Source: Burkholderiaceae bacterium (lineage in GTDB: Bacteria; Pseudomonadota; Gammaproteobacteria; Burkholderiales; Burkholderiaceae_F). Taken from it: a stretch of DNA of 32,502 nucleotides. The stretch is taken from contig JACCZX010000092.1 in NCBI GenBank assembly GCA_013695705.1, positions 1 through 32,502 on the forward strand, read 5' to 3'. A model generated the notes under the pieces. That model was given only the letters and a program-made list of their open reading frames with translations. It searched no databases and was not told the origin of the DNA. Shown here one piece after another: positions 1 through 10,647 of this stretch. Positions within the stretch are counted from its first letter, which is position 1. Every line of letters begins with the position of its first letter. The translations under genes and the position numbers were made by a program.

Positions 1-1167
1 CATCAACGGCAGCGTCAGACCTTTGGTAGGCAACAGGCCGGTGGCCACGCCGATGTTGATGAATGTTTGCACGCCGATCCAGAGACCAACGCCTTGCGCA
101 ACCAGGCCAGCGAAGGTGCGCTCGAGCGCGATTGCCTGCCGCCCGATTTCAAATGCGCGCTTTATCAACCAATAGAAAAGCACGACGACGGTGACCACAC
201 CGACCATGCCCAACTCCTCGCCAAGCACCGCCAGAATGAAATCGGTATGGGCTTCCGGCAGATAGTGCAATTTCTCGACGCTCCCGCCGAGTCCGACACC
301 AAACCACTCACCCCGCCCAAAGGCAATCAAGGAATGCGACAACTGGTACGCCTTGCCGAGCGCATTGCTTTCCGACCACGGATCGAGATACGCAAAGATT
401 CGTTCGCGTCGCCACGGCGAGAGCCAGATAACCAGCATGAACACGGATGCCAGCGCGGCGGTAATGCCGGCGAACAACCGTCCATTGACACCGCCCAGGA
501 ACAGGATGCCCATGCTGATCGCAACGATTACCCCGAACGCGCCCAAGTCGGGCTGCAGCAGCAGCGCGACGCCGATCGCGCCCATGACCAGCGCCATCGG
601 CAGAAATCCTTTGGCGAAGTGATTCATGTAGTCCTGTTTGCGAACCGTAAAGTTGGCGGCGTAGAGAACGCAAGCGATCTTCATCAACTCAGACGGCTGC
701 AGGTTCAACAAGCCGAGCGGTATCCACCGCTTGGCGCCGTTGACGCCTTTTCCCACACCCGGGATCAGCACCACGACCAGCAAAGCGAAGGCGCCGACAA
801 ACAAGAGCGGCGCCAGCCGCTGCCACATAGCGATCGGAATTTGCAATGCGATCGCCCCCGCACAGAATGCAATGCCGAGTGACAACAAATGCCGCATCAG
901 AAAATGTGTCGGCGCGACGCTGTAGCGTGGAGAATCCGCCAGCGAAATCGAGGCCGAGTAGACCATCACGGTACCGATCAATATCAAAGCCAAAGCCACC
1001 GCGATCAGCGAGCGGTCGATCGCCGGCAGCGCAGCGGGGCGGGCATCGGAAAGCGGCAGGCTACTGAGGCCGGTGACAGAGCCGGCGAAAGCAAACGCTG
1101 CGTTGTTTCGCAGGCCGCGTCGAGACGATCGTTTGCTTTTAAACGCAGCGAACAACGCGCTCAGCAT
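1..1167 (-). CDS. ftsW: Lipid II flippase/SEDS protein FtsW (partial, C-terminus beyond window start)
   Basis: Open minus frame from ATG at 1167 (overlaps murD stop as ATGCTGA) to the window edge; [19 protein letters not shown]...MVYSASISLADSPRYSVAPTHFLMRHLLSLGIAFCAG...GVNGAKRWIPLGLLNLQPSELMK...DFILAVLGEELGMVGV is typical FtsW. Missing from the ORF track because no stop lies in the window. Confidence 0.95.
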   Translation of the reverse strand, partial: MLSALFAAFKSKRSSRRGLRNNAAFAFAGSVTGLSSLPLSDARPAALPAIDRSLIAVALALILIGTVMVYSASISLADSPRYSVAPTHFLMRHLLSLGIAFCAGAIALQIPIAMWQRLAPLLFVGAFALLVVVLIPGVGKGVNGAKRWIPLGLLNLQPSELMKIACVLYAANFTVRKQDYMNHFAKGFLPMALVMGAIGVALLLQPDLGAFGVIVAISMGILFLGGVNGRLFAGITAALASVFMLVIWLSPWRRERIFAYLDPWSESNALGKAYQLSHSLIAFGRGEWFGVGLGGSVEKLHYLPEAHTDFILAVLGEELGMVGVVTVVVLFYWLIKRAFEIGRQAIALERTFAGLVAQGVGLWIGVQTFINIGVATGLLPTKGLTLPLM

Positions 1168-2672
1168 GGGTGTCCCGCTTCAAGGGTCAACTCGCGCACC
1201 GCCATGGCAAATATTTCGCCGCGATGCACGTAGTTGCGGAACATGTCGAAGCTCGCGCACGCGGGCGAGAGCACTACTGCGTCGCCATGGCGCGCGTGTT
1301 CCGCCGCGATTGCGACTGCTTGCTCGAGCGTTTGCGCGTCGACCAAGGGGACACCGAAAACGCAATGCTCGATGGCGTCGCGAATCAGCGGGGCATCGCG
1401 GCCAATCAATATTGCCGCCCGCGCGTGGCGCGCAATCGGCTGCGCCAGAGGCGAAAAATTCTGGCCTTTGCCGTCGCCGCCCAGAATAACGACTACTTTT
1501 TTGCCCTCAGCGCCCAGGCCCTCGAGCGCAGCTACGCTGGCGCCGACGTTCGTGCCTTTACTGTCATCGTAGTAATCGACGCCGTCGCGGTTCGCAATTA
1601 GCTGCAACCGATGCGGTTCACCAGCGTAACGGCGCAGCGCGTGCATCATCGGCGCCAACTGGCAGCCGATGGCGCGTGCCAGCGCCACGGCGGCCAGCGC
1701 ATTTAATGCGTTGTGTCGCCCGCGTACGGCGAGCGCATCGGCGGGCATCAATTTATGAATTAGCAACTGCTGCTGCGGGTCAGATATTGGCGCCGCCGGC
1801 TCCGACGCCTTTCTTCTGCGCGACAGCACACTGACGTCTTCGGCCCACGCCAGCCACGCAATGCCCTGGTCAACGATGATTCCGTACGCGTCGCCCGCCG
1901 CTGGCGCATCGCCGCCGAACGTGATGACCTCTGAGTTTTTTTTCGCCAGCGCCGCGGTACGCGCGTCGTCGCGATTGAGCACTTGCACCGTCTTCGCCGC
2001 AAAGATGCGCGCTTTGTCTGCTACGTACTGACCCATGGATTCGTGCCAGTCGAGATGATCATCGGTAACGTTGAGTACCGCCGCCGCGTCACAGACCAGC
2101 GAGCGCGTAGTAGCCAGCTGGAAGCTCGAAAGCTCGAGCAGCCATATGTCGGGCAAATCATCTTCGGCTGATCGCGACCGCAGCGCATCGAGCGCGGCAG
2201 GAGAAATGTTGCCGGCAAGTTCAACCCTCTTGCCACTTGCCCGCATCATCAACCCGGCAAGGTGGGTGGTCGTCGTCTTGCCGTTGGTGCCGGTGATGCC
2301 GACTATCTGTGGAGCGTACCCACACTCGATCTTCAACCGCGCGAGTTCACGCGCAAACAGTTCGATCTCCCCGACCACTTCAATTTTTCGTCTGAACGCT
2401 GCCTTGACCAGCGGCGCTGCTGCCGATTTCGTCGGCGACAGCCCGGGGCTGAGTGCAAGCATCTGAATGTCTTCGAGCAGCGACAGCGAAAAATCCCCGG
2501 CGATGAATTCGACGTTTGCTTCATCGCAGAGCGCAGCGAGGTGAGGCGGTGCTGGCCGGGTATCGGCCACGCGCACCGCGCAGCCACGCGCCGTCAAATG
2601 GCGGGTCATCGCCAGTCCGCTGTCGCCGAGCCCGAGCACCAGAGCGCGCGACCCAATTGTCGAATCGATCAT
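1161..2672 (-). CDS. murD: UDP-N-acetylmuramoyl-L-alanine--D-glutamate ligase
   Basis: [20 protein letters not shown]-loop, [12 protein letters not shown] motif, [12 protein letters not shown]-terminus; dcw position. Confidence 0.96.
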   Translation of the reverse strand: MIDSTIGSRALVLGLGDSGLAMTRHLTARGCAVRVADTRPAPPHLAALCDEANVEFIAGDFSLSLLEDIQMLALSPGLSPTKSAAAPLVKAAFRRKIEVVGEIELFARELARLKIECGYAPQIVGITGTNGKTTTTHLAGLMMRASGKRVELAGNISPAALDALRSRSAEDDLPDIWLLELSSFQLATTRSLVCDAAAVLNVTDDHLDWHESMGQYVADKARIFAAKTVQVLNRDDARTAALAKKNSEVITFGGDAPAAGDAYGIIVDQGIAWLAWAEDVSVLSRRRKASEPAAPISDPQQQLLIHKLMPADALAVRGRHNALNALAAVALARAIGCQLAPMMHALRRYAGEPHRLQLIANRDGVDYYDDSKGTNVGASVAALEGLGAEGKKVVVILGGDGKGQNFSPLAQPIARHARAAILIGRDAPLIRDAIEHCVFGVPLVDAQTLEQAVAIAAEHARHGDAVVLSPACASFDMFRNYVHRGEIFAMAVRELTLEAGHPC

Positions 2673-3823
2673 CGAATCTTCAACGTCGACAGGCCGACCA
2701 GCACCAGCATCATCGTGATGATCCAGAAGCGCACTACGACCTGCGTCTCCTTCCAGCCGGAGAGCTCGAAATGATGGTGCAGCGGCGCCATTCGAAAAAT
2801 GCGGCGGCCGCCGGTCGATTTGAAGTACGTGACCTGCAGCATCACTGAGATCGTTTCGATGACGAACACGCCGCCCATGATGAACAACACGATTTCCTGC
2901 CGGGCGATCACCGCGATGGTTCCGAGTGCGCCGCCGAGCGCCAGCGCACCGACATCGCCCATGAAGACCTCTGCCGGGTAGGCGTTGAACCAGAGGAACG
3001 CGAGGCCGGCGCCGGCGATCGCCGCGCAGATGATCACCAGCTCACCCGCGCCAGGAATGTATGGAAACAGTAGATAGCGCGCAAAGTCCGCGCGGCCGAC
3101 AACGTAGGCAAATACGCCGAGCGCCGAGCCAACCATCACGGTCGGCATGATTGCGAGCCCGTCCAGGCCATCGGTCAGGTTCACCGCATTACTGGTGCCA
3201 ACGATCACCAGATACGACAGCACGATGAAGCCAAAGACACCGAGCGGATAAGCGATGTTCTTGAAAAACGGCACCAGCAGATCCGAGCGGGCCGGTAGAT
3301 CGATGGTGAATCCCTGCATCACCCATTGCACCATCAGCTCGCCGATGCGGTCGGTTGACGGCGCAGCAATAGCGAACGCGAGATAGAACGATGCGGCCAG
3401 ACCGATCGCCGACTGCCACGCGTATTTTTCGCGCGCACTCATGCCTTTCGGATTGCCATTCACGACTTTTCGATAGTCGTCGATCCAGCCGATCATGCCG
3501 AAGCCGAGCGTGACGATCAGCGTGACCCAGATGAATCGGTTCGACAGATCGGCCCACAGTAATGTTGTGATGACGATCGAGATCAGGATCAGCGCACCGC
3601 CCATTGTCGGAGTACCGGTCTTGGTCAAGTGCGATTGCGGCCCGTCCTGCCGCACCGCCTGCCCGATCTTCAGCGCAGCCAGACGCCGTATAACCCACGG
3701 GCCAGCCGCCAGCCCGATCAGCATCGCGGTAGCGGCTGCGAGCACCGCGCGCAAGGTCAGGTATGAAAAGACATTGAACGAGCGAATGTCGCGCGCCAGC
3801 CATTCGAACAATTCGTACAACAT
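2669..3823 (-). CDS. mraY: Phospho-N-acetylmuramoyl-pentapeptide-transferase
   Basis: [53 protein letters not shown] motifs. Confidence 0.97.
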   Translation of the reverse strand: MLYELFEWLARDIRSFNVFSYLTLRAVLAAATAMLIGLAAGPWVIRRLAALKIGQAVRQDGPQSHLTKTGTPTMGGALILISIVITTLLWADLSNRFIWVTLIVTLGFGMIGWIDDYRKVVNGNPKGMSAREKYAWQSAIGLAASFYLAFAIAAPSTDRIGELMVQWVMQGFTIDLPARSDLLVPFFKNIAYPLGVFGFIVLSYLVIVGTSNAVNLTDGLDGLAIMPTVMVGSALGVFAYVVGRADFARYLLFPYIPGAGELVIICAAIAGAGLAFLWFNAYPAEVFMGDVGALALGGALGTIAVIARQEIVLFIMGGVFVIETISVMLQVTYFKSTGGRRIFRMAPLHHHFELSGWKETQVVVRFWIITMMLVLVGLSTLKIR

Positions 3824-5211
3824 CAGTGTGCTTTTTCCAACGATTGCGCCCCTTCAAGGTGCTGCGATGTCAGCGCCTGCACCACCCGCTCCATCTGCAT
3901 GAAGCGCGAGCCTTTCACCAGCAATGTTGCGTTGGTCAGCAAGCTCGAACGCAATGCTGCAACCAGCGAATCAACGTCGGTAAAGTGCATCGCATCCGCG
4001 CCAAATGCCTGCACTGCGTCGCGCATTAGCGGGCCGATTGCAAACAGCGCGTTGACGTCACGCGCGCGCGCATGCGCAACCACCTCGTGATGAAACTCGG
4101 GCCCGCGCGCCCCGACTTCGCCCATATCACCGAGCACCAGCACCCGTGGCGACGGTGACGCCGCCAGTAAGTCGATTGCAGCGAGTACCGAATCCGGATT
4201 GGCGTTGTAGCTGTCGTCGATCAGCCAGCCGTCGGCCGTTCTTAATCTGACGCCGCGGCCGGTCACCGGCCGCCATGCGTTCAATCCAACAACTATCGCA
4301 TCGACGCTCACGCCAGCGGCGATTGAACACGCCGCTGCAGCGAGCGCGTTGCGAACGTTGTGCAGACCACCGGCCGCCAGCCGCACGTCGAGCACGCCGG
4401 CCGGCGTGGCCATAGAAATCGACACGCCGTTTTCTTCGTGACGACACGTAGCGGTGACAACGGCCGAGTGATCGAGTGCGAAATCGATGACGCGCCGCGT
4501 GCCCGACGCTTGGCGCCAGACCGCGGCCCACGCATCATCAGCCGGAAACACGGCGACTCCGTCGTCGGACAGCGCTGCGATCGACTCGCCATTTTCATAC
4601 GCAGTCGCTTCGATCGACTGCAAGAACTCCTGATGCTCGCGCTGCGCGTTGTTGACCAATGCAACCGTCGGCTGCGCAAGTTCGGCGAGGTAAGCGATCT
4701 CCCCGGCGTGATTCATTCCCAACTCGAACACCGCTGCGCGATGTTGTTTCGATAGTTGCCATAACATCAGCGGTACGCCAATGTCGTTGTTTAAATTGCC
4801 GCGCGTTGCCAGCCGTGCTTTTTCACCGTACTCGGCGGCGAGGATCGCACCAATCATCTGCGTCACCGTGGTCTTGCCGTTGCTGCCGGTCACCGCAATG
4901 ACCGGCAATGCAAATCGTGCTCGCCACGCAGCCGCAGCGAGGCCGAACGCGCGCTTGCTGTCGCTGACGATCACTTGCGGCATGTCGACGTCGACCGCCC
5001 GCTCGACCAACGCAGCGGCGGCGCCAGCGGCGCGCGCTCGTGCCACGTATTCATGGCCATCGAATCGCTCGCCGGTAAGCGCGACAAACAACGCGCCGGC
5101 AGCGAGCGTTCGTGAGTCGGTTGACACGCTGGAGAATCCGATGCGGCCATCACCACGAAATTCGGCTGACACCGTGCGCGCCAATTCGCTGACGGTCATC
5201 AACGCGCTCAT
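3823..5211 (-). CDS. murF: UDP-N-acetylmuramoyl-tripeptide--D-alanyl-D-alanine ligase
   Basis: [39 protein letters not shown] motifs; overlaps mraY start (TGATG). Confidence 0.96.
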   Translation of the reverse strand: MSALMTVSELARTVSAEFRGDGRIGFSSVSTDSRTLAAGALFVALTGERFDGHEYVARARAAGAAAALVERAVDVDMPQVIVSDSKRAFGLAAAAWRARFALPVIAVTGSNGKTTVTQMIGAILAAEYGEKARLATRGNLNNDIGVPLMLWQLSKQHRAAVFELGMNHAGEIAYLAELAQPTVALVNNAQREHQEFLQSIEATAYENGESIAALSDDGVAVFPADDAWAAVWRQASGTRRVIDFALDHSAVVTATCRHEENGVSISMATPAGVLDVRLAAGGLHNVRNALAAAACSIAAGVSVDAIVVGLNAWRPVTGRGVRLRTADGWLIDDSYNANPDSVLAAIDLLAASPSPRVLVLGDMGEVGARGPEFHHEVVAHARARDVNALFAIGPLMRDAVQAFGADAMHFTDVDSLVAALRSSLLTNATLLVKGSRFMQMERVVQALTSQHLEGAQSLEKAH

Positions 5212-6776
5212 TTGTGTCCCAACGACAGCGCGCGCCCGGACAACGCGGCGCGCGCTTCCAAGACATCGGAAAACGGCAGCTTCATGGCGCCGACGATCTG
5301 ATAAGCCTCGTGACCCTTGCCGGCGATCAGCACAACGTCGGCGGGCGCGGCGGCGGAAATTGCGTAGCTGATCGCCTGGGCTCGATCAGTGATCGCTGTC
5401 AGGTTGCGGGCAGCGGCAGCGCCGGCCGCTATCTGCGCAACGATCACATCAGCATTTTCGGTGCGCGGATTGTCGCTGGTTACTACCACGACGTCTGCGC
5501 CATGTGCCGCTGCCGCACCCATCAACGCGCGCTTGCCGGCGTCACGGTCACCACCAGCACCGAACACGACCCATAATTTTCCGCCGCCAGTTAATTCGCC
5601 GCGCGCCTCGACCAGCGGCCGCAACGCTGACAGCGCTTGCGTCAGAGCATCCGGGGTGTGCGCGTAATCGATGACCGCGAGCGGAGCGTCGGGCAGCGCC
5701 ACCTGTTGCATGCGACCCGGCGGCGCATCGAGTTGCGGCAGCGCCGCCACGGCACGCGCAAACTCGATGCCGCACGCGTGCATCACGCCGAGCACGCCCA
5801 ATAGATTTTCGACGTTGAAGTTACCCACCAACGGTACTTCGACCGGAATAGCTTCGCCGTCGAACACGGCCTCGAACGCAAGCCCGCGCGCAGTGGCACG
5901 GATCGCGCGCGCGCTTAAACGATGCGTGACAGCGAGTGCGCTGGTCTCGCCGGTCGCTTCGGTGGCACTGTAGCCGATCACTGCGACGCCGCGCTTCATA
6001 AGCTTCGAAATAAGCCGGCGGCCGGCCGCGTCGTCAAGGTTGATGACCGCGTGCGCCAGCGTCGGCCAATCGAACAACAACGCTTTAGCGGCCTCGTAGT
6101 GCTGCATCGTGCCGTGATAATCGAGATGGTCGCGCGTCAGGTTGGTGAACAGCGCGACCTCAACCTTCATCCCATCCAACCTGCCCTGCTCGATCCCGAT
6201 TGACGACATCTCCATGGCAATCGCCTGCGCGCCGGCGTCGAGTAGAGCGCGCACCTCGCGCTGCAGCGACACCGCGTCCGGCGTGGTTAAAGCGACTTCG
6301 GTCAGGGCTTGGTCAGGAAAGCCGGCACCGAGCGTGCCGATGACCGCGCAGCGCCGACCGGCTCGCGTCAGCAACTGCGCGATCCATTGTGTCGACGATG
6401 TCTTGCCGTTGGTGCCTGTCACGCCAATCGACAACAGATGTTCGCTTGGGTGACGATAGAAATTCGCGGCCAGCGGGCCGATCACGCGATCCAGATTTGT
6501 CACTGCGTGGACCGGAAGCGGCGAAGCAAATGCCCGCTCGTCCCAGCCCTCGCCCTCGACCAGCGCCGCGGCTGCGCCAGCGAGGGCGGCCTCGGGCAAA
6601 AAGTTGCGCCCGTCGGCGCGACTGCCGCGCAGCGCGATGAAAACGTCGCCGCGTTGCAGTCGCCGACTATCGAGATGCAGGTCTCGACGATCCGCGAAAA
6701 CCGACGGTGCCACTTGGCGCAGCCAGCTCATTGCTTCGGTCGTTTTAGCGCGAGGTTCAACTGCGGATGCAATCAC
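5208..6776 (-). CDS. murE: UDP-N-acetylmuramoyl-L-alanyl-D-glutamate--2,6-diaminopimelate ligase
   Basis: GVTGTNGKTSSTQW P-loop, VIDYAHTPDAL, SDNPRTENAD (DNPR meso-DAP motif). Confidence 0.96.
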   Translation of the reverse strand: MIASAVEPRAKTTEAMSWLRQVAPSVFADRRDLHLDSRRLQRGDVFIALRGSRADGRNFLPEAALAGAAAALVEGEGWDERAFASPLPVHAVTNLDRVIGPLAANFYRHPSEHLLSIGVTGTNGKTSSTQWIAQLLTRAGRRCAVIGTLGAGFPDQALTEVALTTPDAVSLQREVRALLDAGAQAIAMEMSSIGIEQGRLDGMKVEVALFTNLTRDHLDYHGTMQHYEAAKALLFDWPTLAHAVINLDDAAGRRLISKLMKRGVAVIGYSATEATGETSALAVTHRLSARAIRATARGLAFEAVFDGEAIPVEVPLVGNFNVENLLGVLGVMHACGIEFARAVAALPQLDAPPGRMQQVALPDAPLAVIDYAHTPDALTQALSALRPLVEARGELTGGGKLWVVFGAGGDRDAGKRALMGAAAAHGADVVVVTSDNPRTENADVIVAQIAAGAAAARNLTAITDRAQAISYAISAAAPADVVLIAGKGHEAYQIVGAMKLPFSDVLEARAALSGRALSLGHK

Positions 6777-8563
6777 GGTGCTTTCCGCAATGCAACCATT
6801 TCTCTGGCTGACTCAGGCGGCGCATCGGGTGCAACCTGCAATGTGCGCAGCGCGCTGGCCGTGATTTGCGCAAACACCGGCGCTGCGACCTGGCCCCCGT
6901 AGTGCGCGCCGATCGGCTCGTCGATCATCACCGCAACGACGATGCGCGGATCCGATATCGGCGCGAAGCCGACGAACGACGCAACGTATTCGCGCACGTA
7001 CTGGCCGTTTTTGATCTTGTACGCAGTACCCGTCTTGCCGCCTACGCGATACCCGGCGATGCGCGCTGCAGGCGCGGTGCCTTCAGGACCCACCGCCATT
7101 TCAAGCATCTTGCGCATCGCAAGTGCGGTTGTCGACGATATGGCGCGTACCGGAGTGGCCGTGGTGTCTGACTTCAGCAACGTCAGCGGCACCAACAACC
7201 CGTCGCTGGCAAACACTGAATACGCGCGGGCGAGTTGCACCAGCGTGACCGACACGCCGTGTCCATACGAAATGGTCGCCTGCTCGATCGGCCGCCACGT
7301 TTTCGCCGGCCGCAAGCGGCCCGCTACTGCTCCCGGAAAATCGAGGCGCGGCGCCTGACCAAAACCCACTTCGGTGTACGTTTCCCACAGCGTTTGCGCC
7401 GGCAAATCGAGCGCGATCTTGGCGGTGCCGACATTGCTCGACTGTGCAACCACTTCTTCGACCGTCAGCACGCCGTGCGGCTTCGAATCGCCGATGGTGC
7501 GATTGCCGATCGTCAGGCGTCCGGGGGCGGTCTGAATGCGTGTGTCCGGTTTTATCTTTCCCGCCTCGAGTGCAGCCGCGATCGAGAACGGCTTCATCGT
7601 CGAGCCCGGCTCGAACGTGTCGGTCAGCACGCGATTGCGAATAGCATCGCCGGCCAATCGTCCGCGCAGGTTGGGATCGAAGCTCGGCAGATTGGCCAGC
7701 GCCAGTATTTCGCCGGTCTTGACGTCGAACACGATCGCCGCCCCGGCTTTGGCACGATGTTTATCGAGCGCGGTTTTCAACGCCGCATGCGCGATGTACT
7801 GGACGCGGTTGTCGATCGACAGCGCGAGATCTTTGCCATCGAGCGGCTCGCGCAGCCAGGCGTCTTCGACCACGCGACCGAGACGATCCTTGATCACGCG
7901 CCGGCTGCCCGCACGACCGGCAAGCTGGCGTTCGTGCGCGAGCTCGATACCTTCCTGCCCGCGATCTTCAACGTTGGTAAACCCGATCACGTGGGCGTTG
8001 GTCGCGCCCTCTGGATAGTGACGCTTGAATTCGCGCGTCGAATGAATGCCCGCGATCTTGAGCGCCGCGATGCGGTCTGCGTCATCGGCGTCGACCTGGC
8101 GGCGCAGATAAACGAAAGTGCGATCTTCATCGGCCAACCGTCGCTTCAGTTCGCTGACGTTCATCTGCAGCAACCGCGCAAGCGTGTTCAACTGCTCGGG
8201 TACGGCATCGACGTCTTCGGGAATTGCCCAGATTGCGCGTGCAGGCACTGACGAAGCGAGCACAACCCCATTGCGGTCGGTGATCCGGCCGCGCGTCGCA
8301 GGGATCTCGAGTGTGCGTGCATAACGTGCCTCGCCCTGGCGCTGCAGAAAGTCGGTCGATGCGCCGCCCATCAAATAAAACGTGCGACCTGCGAGAGCGA
8401 CGAAGCAGACGAACAATACGAACAGCATCAGCTTCGAGCGCCACGCGGGCAATGCGACTGTGAGCAGCGGATTGGCGCTGAAGCTAAGGCGGTCGGAACG
8501 CTCGCGCCTCGATTTGCGCGCGCGCCTCGAATCCGCGGCCCAAGCGGTCGATGACTTTTTCAT
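6773..8563 (-). CDS. ftsI: Peptidoglycan D,D-transpeptidase FtsI (PBP3)
   Basis: Single N-terminal TM; SxxK (EPGSTMKPF), SxN (QSSNVGTAKI) and KTG (GGKTGTAYKI) motifs. Confidence 0.96.
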   Translation of the reverse strand: MKKSSTAWAADSRRARKSRRERSDRLSFSANPLLTVALPAWRSKLMLFVLFVCFVALAGRTFYLMGGASTDFLQRQGEARYARTLEIPATRGRITDRNGVVLASSVPARAIWAIPEDVDAVPEQLNTLARLLQMNVSELKRRLADEDRTFVYLRRQVDADDADRIAALKIAGIHSTREFKRHYPEGATNAHVIGFTNVEDRGQEGIELAHERQLAGRAGSRRVIKDRLGRVVEDAWLREPLDGKDLALSIDNRVQYIAHAALKTALDKHRAKAGAAIVFDVKTGEILALANLPSFDPNLRGRLAGDAIRNRVLTDTFEPGSTMKPFSIAAALEAGKIKPDTRIQTAPGRLTIGNRTIGDSKPHGVLTVEEVVAQSSNVGTAKIALDLPAQTLWETYTEVGFGQAPRLDFPGAVAGRLRPAKTWRPIEQATISYGHGVSVTLVQLARAYSVFASDGLLVPLTLLKSDTTATPVRAISSTTALAMRKMLEMAVGPEGTAPAARIAGYRVGGKTGTAYKIKNGQYVREYVASFVGFAPISDPRIVVAVMIDEPIGAHYGGQVAAPVFAQITASALRTLQVAPDAPPESAREMVALRKAP

Positions 8564-8844
8564 TTCAACGTCTGCATCGGCGGTAAGTTAAGAAAGATCG
8601 TGCGGCTGGCGTCGACTGGTTTCAAACCAATCTTGCGCGCCGCTGCCTCAACGTGCGCCGGCTGCGAGAGACGCGCCTGTTCGATCCGCAGGCGGTCGTA
8701 ATCGACGTCGAGCCGCTTCGCATCGAGCTGCGCTCGCTCAAGGTCGATGAACATCGAACGCGATCGATGCTGCGCAGTGACCAGCGACAACGCCGAAGCG
8801 AACAGCAGGAAGCCAAGCAGCATTAAAAAGCCGCGCCGAATCAT
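8560..8844 (-). CDS. ftsL: Cell division protein FtsL
   Basis: Short bitopic protein with N-terminal TM and heptad region, between rsmH and ftsI, 4-bp overlaps on both sides. Confidence 0.9.
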   Translation of the reverse strand: MIRRGFLMLLGFLLFASALSLVTAQHRSRSMFIDLERAQLDAKRLDVDYDRLRIEQARLSQPAHVEAAARKIGLKPVDASRTIFLNLPPMQTLK

Positions 8845-9860
8845 CGAGCCGACTCCAGCCCCTGCTTAAAACCTGCTGGGGCAAGCCATGGTTCAGCAGT
8901 GCGCTCTGCCACCCGCATCACCGCGCTGCGCGCGCGTGCGTTGGCGGCGACTTCTGCGTCATCAGGCAGCACACGCGCGATCGCAGCGAGCCGTGCGCGC
9001 GGCAACTGATCGGCACGCAGCGGCAAGCGACGCTCGAGCACCGACAGGCGCTCCGGACGGCTATGCGCTTCGATGAAACGCTTGACGATCCGATCCTCGA
9101 GCGAATGAAAACTTAGGACCACCAGCCGCCCGCCGGTCGACAACAACGAAGCTGCTTGTTCCAGCACTAGCGCCAGTTCCTCAAGCTCTTGATTGATGTA
9201 AATCCGTAAAGCCTGAAAGGTTCGCGTGGCCGGATGCTGACCCGCATCCTTTTTGCTCCTGACGACCGCGTGCATGACCAGCCGCGCAAGCTCGGCGGTC
9301 GTCGATAGCGGCCCGTACCCGCTCGGTCCGCCATCCGCGCGGCGAGCAACAATCGCCTTTGCAATCGATGCAGCAAACCGTTCTTCCCCATAGTCACGAA
9401 TCACTCGCGTCAGTTCTTCGACCGACGCGTACGCCAGCCACTGTGCAGCGGTTTGGCCGCGTGATGGATCCATGCGCATATCGAGCGGTCCGTCGGCACG
9501 CCAGGAAAACCCGCGCGTGTAATCGTCGATCTGCGGCGAGGAAACGCCGAGATCGAGCAGCACTCCATGCACGTGCGTGATCGACATTGCTTCGAGCGTG
9601 CCGCGCAGGCGTGAAAAAGCTGTGTGTTCGATGTGAAACCGCGAATCGTCGATCGACTTTGCCGCGTCGACCGCCTGCGGGTCGCGATCGAGCGCCACCA
9701 ACCTGCCGCGCGGCCCCAGTCTGTCGAGAATCAATCGTGAGTGGCCACCGCGGCCGAAGGTCGCATCGACGTAGATGCCGTTGACGTCGCTCAGCAGATA
9801 GTCGGCAGCTCGAATCCCAAGAACCGCAATGTGCGCGTGAGCGCTCGACGAAGACAACAA
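8841..9860 (-). CDS. rsmH: 16S rRNA (cytosine(1402)-N(4))-methyltransferase
   Basis: [80 protein letters not shown]. Confidence 0.96.
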   Translation of the reverse strand: MLSSSSAHAHIAVLGIRAADYLLSDVNGIYVDATFGRGGHSRLILDRLGPRGRLVALDRDPQAVDAAKSIDDSRFHIEHTAFSRLRGTLEAMSITHVHGVLLDLGVSSPQIDDYTRGFSWRADGPLDMRMDPSRGQTAAQWLAYASVEELTRVIRDYGEERFAASIAKAIVARRADGGPSGYGPLSTTAELARLVMHAVVRSKKDAGQHPATRTFQALRIYINQELEELALVLEQAASLLSTGGRLVVLSFHSLEDRIVKRFIEAHSRPERLSVLERRLPLRADQLPRARLAAIARVLPDDAEVAANARARSAVMRVAERTAEPWLAPAGFKQGLESAR

Positions 9861-9925
9861 CGCTCGCCCTCATCCCGTGCAACAAAACCGCGACTGCGTG
9901 TACGTCAGTTGCGTGCCGTTGTCCG

Positions 9926-9959
9926 CGCGAAATCGTCTGGCTCCGCCAGCGATTTCACG
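9926..9959 (-). other. Second strong hairpin in mraZ-rsmH intergenic region
   Basis: gcgcgaaatcg-t-ctggc-tcc-gccag-cgatttcacgc: about 16 paired positions with one mismatch and one bulge. Confidence 0.65.
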
Positions 9960-9969
9960 CTCACTAACC

Positions 9970-9997
9970 AGACAAAAGTAGGTGTGCACTTTTGTCT
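9970..9997 (-). other. Perfect 10-bp stem-loop just after mraZ stop
   Basis: AGACAAAAGT-N8-ACTTTTGTCT; begins a few nt after the mraZ TAG in the mraZ-rsmH gap. Confidence 0.75.
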
Positions 9998-10001
9998 GCT
10001 C

Positions 10002-10430
10002 CTAAAACGTAAAGCCCGCGGCTGATTCGGGCAGGCCGTTGGCTAGCGCAGCGCGCTCATGCTCGGAGAGCCGCGCCGCATCCCATAACTCGAAGTGCGC
10101 GCCCATGCCCAACAACATCAAGTCACGCTCGAGTTGCGCAGCCGCTCGCAGCTCGGTCGGCACCAGCACGCGACCGGCGCTATCGAGATCGACATCGGTG
10201 GCATTTCCAAGCAACAGACGCTGCAGCGCGCGCGCCGAAAAAGGCAACTGCGCAATCTGTTCGCGTCGTGCGTCCCACGCGGGGCGTGGATAAATCAGCA
10301 GGCAGCCATCAGGATGGCGCGTGACCGTAAGCCTGCCGTCGCAACTCGCGGCGAGCGAGTCTCGATGCCGGCTTGGCATCGAAAGCCGGCCTTTCCCATC
10401 GAGCGTAAGTTGCGATGCCCCTTGAAACAC
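10002..10430 (-). CDS. mraZ: Transcriptional regulator MraZ
   Basis: Proposed start is GTG at 10430 ([24 protein letters not shown]) with SD-like AGGGGA just upstream. The track's GTG at 10475 falls inside the putative MraZ operator. Second half repeats the fold ([37 protein letters not shown]). Confidence 0.92.
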   Translation of the reverse strand: MFQGASQLTLDGKGRLSMPSRHRDSLAASCDGRLTVTRHPDGCLLIYPRPAWDARREQIAQLPFSARALQRLLLGNATDVDLDSAGRVLVPTELRAAAQLERDLMLLGMGAHFELWDAARLSEHERAALANGLPESAAGFTF

Positions 10431-10470
10431 AGCGTCCCCTGTGAGCTGGCGCATGCCGCGAAGCCCGTAG

Positions 10471-10484
10471 CCCACTATTTCCCA
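10471..10484 (-). promoter_or_regulatory. Putative MraZ operator: two TGGGN boxes at 10-bp period
   Basis: Minus strand reads TGGGAAATAGTGGGC (TGGG at 10484-10481 and 10474-10471, N6 between). A third in-phase unit at 10494-10491 is degenerate (TGTC). Matches the known MraZ direct-repeat pattern. Confidence 0.7.
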
Positions 10485-10500
10485 CTTTTTGACACCGCGG

Positions 10501-10530
10501 ACTGTACGGCGAAGCGAAACATGCGGTCAA
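10501..10530 (-). promoter_or_regulatory. Putative sigma70-type mra promoter
   Basis: Minus strand TTGACC-N18-TACAGT, just upstream of the TGGG boxes. Confidence 0.55.
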
Positions 10531-10647
10531 GTGAATTGCGGGGATTTTTTAATGTTCACAAGCACTTAGGGGATGTTTATAAAAACAGTCGCGAGGCCGA
10601 ATTGCGAGCGAAAAGAAGCACATAGCATTCGCTTTCGATGTGGACTG

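Noticed and set aside
67-882. 271-aa plus ORF opposite ftsW
   Set aside because: Antisense shadow ORF of a conserved gene in GC-rich DNA; low-complexity R/Q/H-rich composition.
7235-8251. 338-aa plus ORF opposite ftsI
   Set aside because: Antisense to a clear PBP3; no recognisable motif; typical GC-frame shadow.
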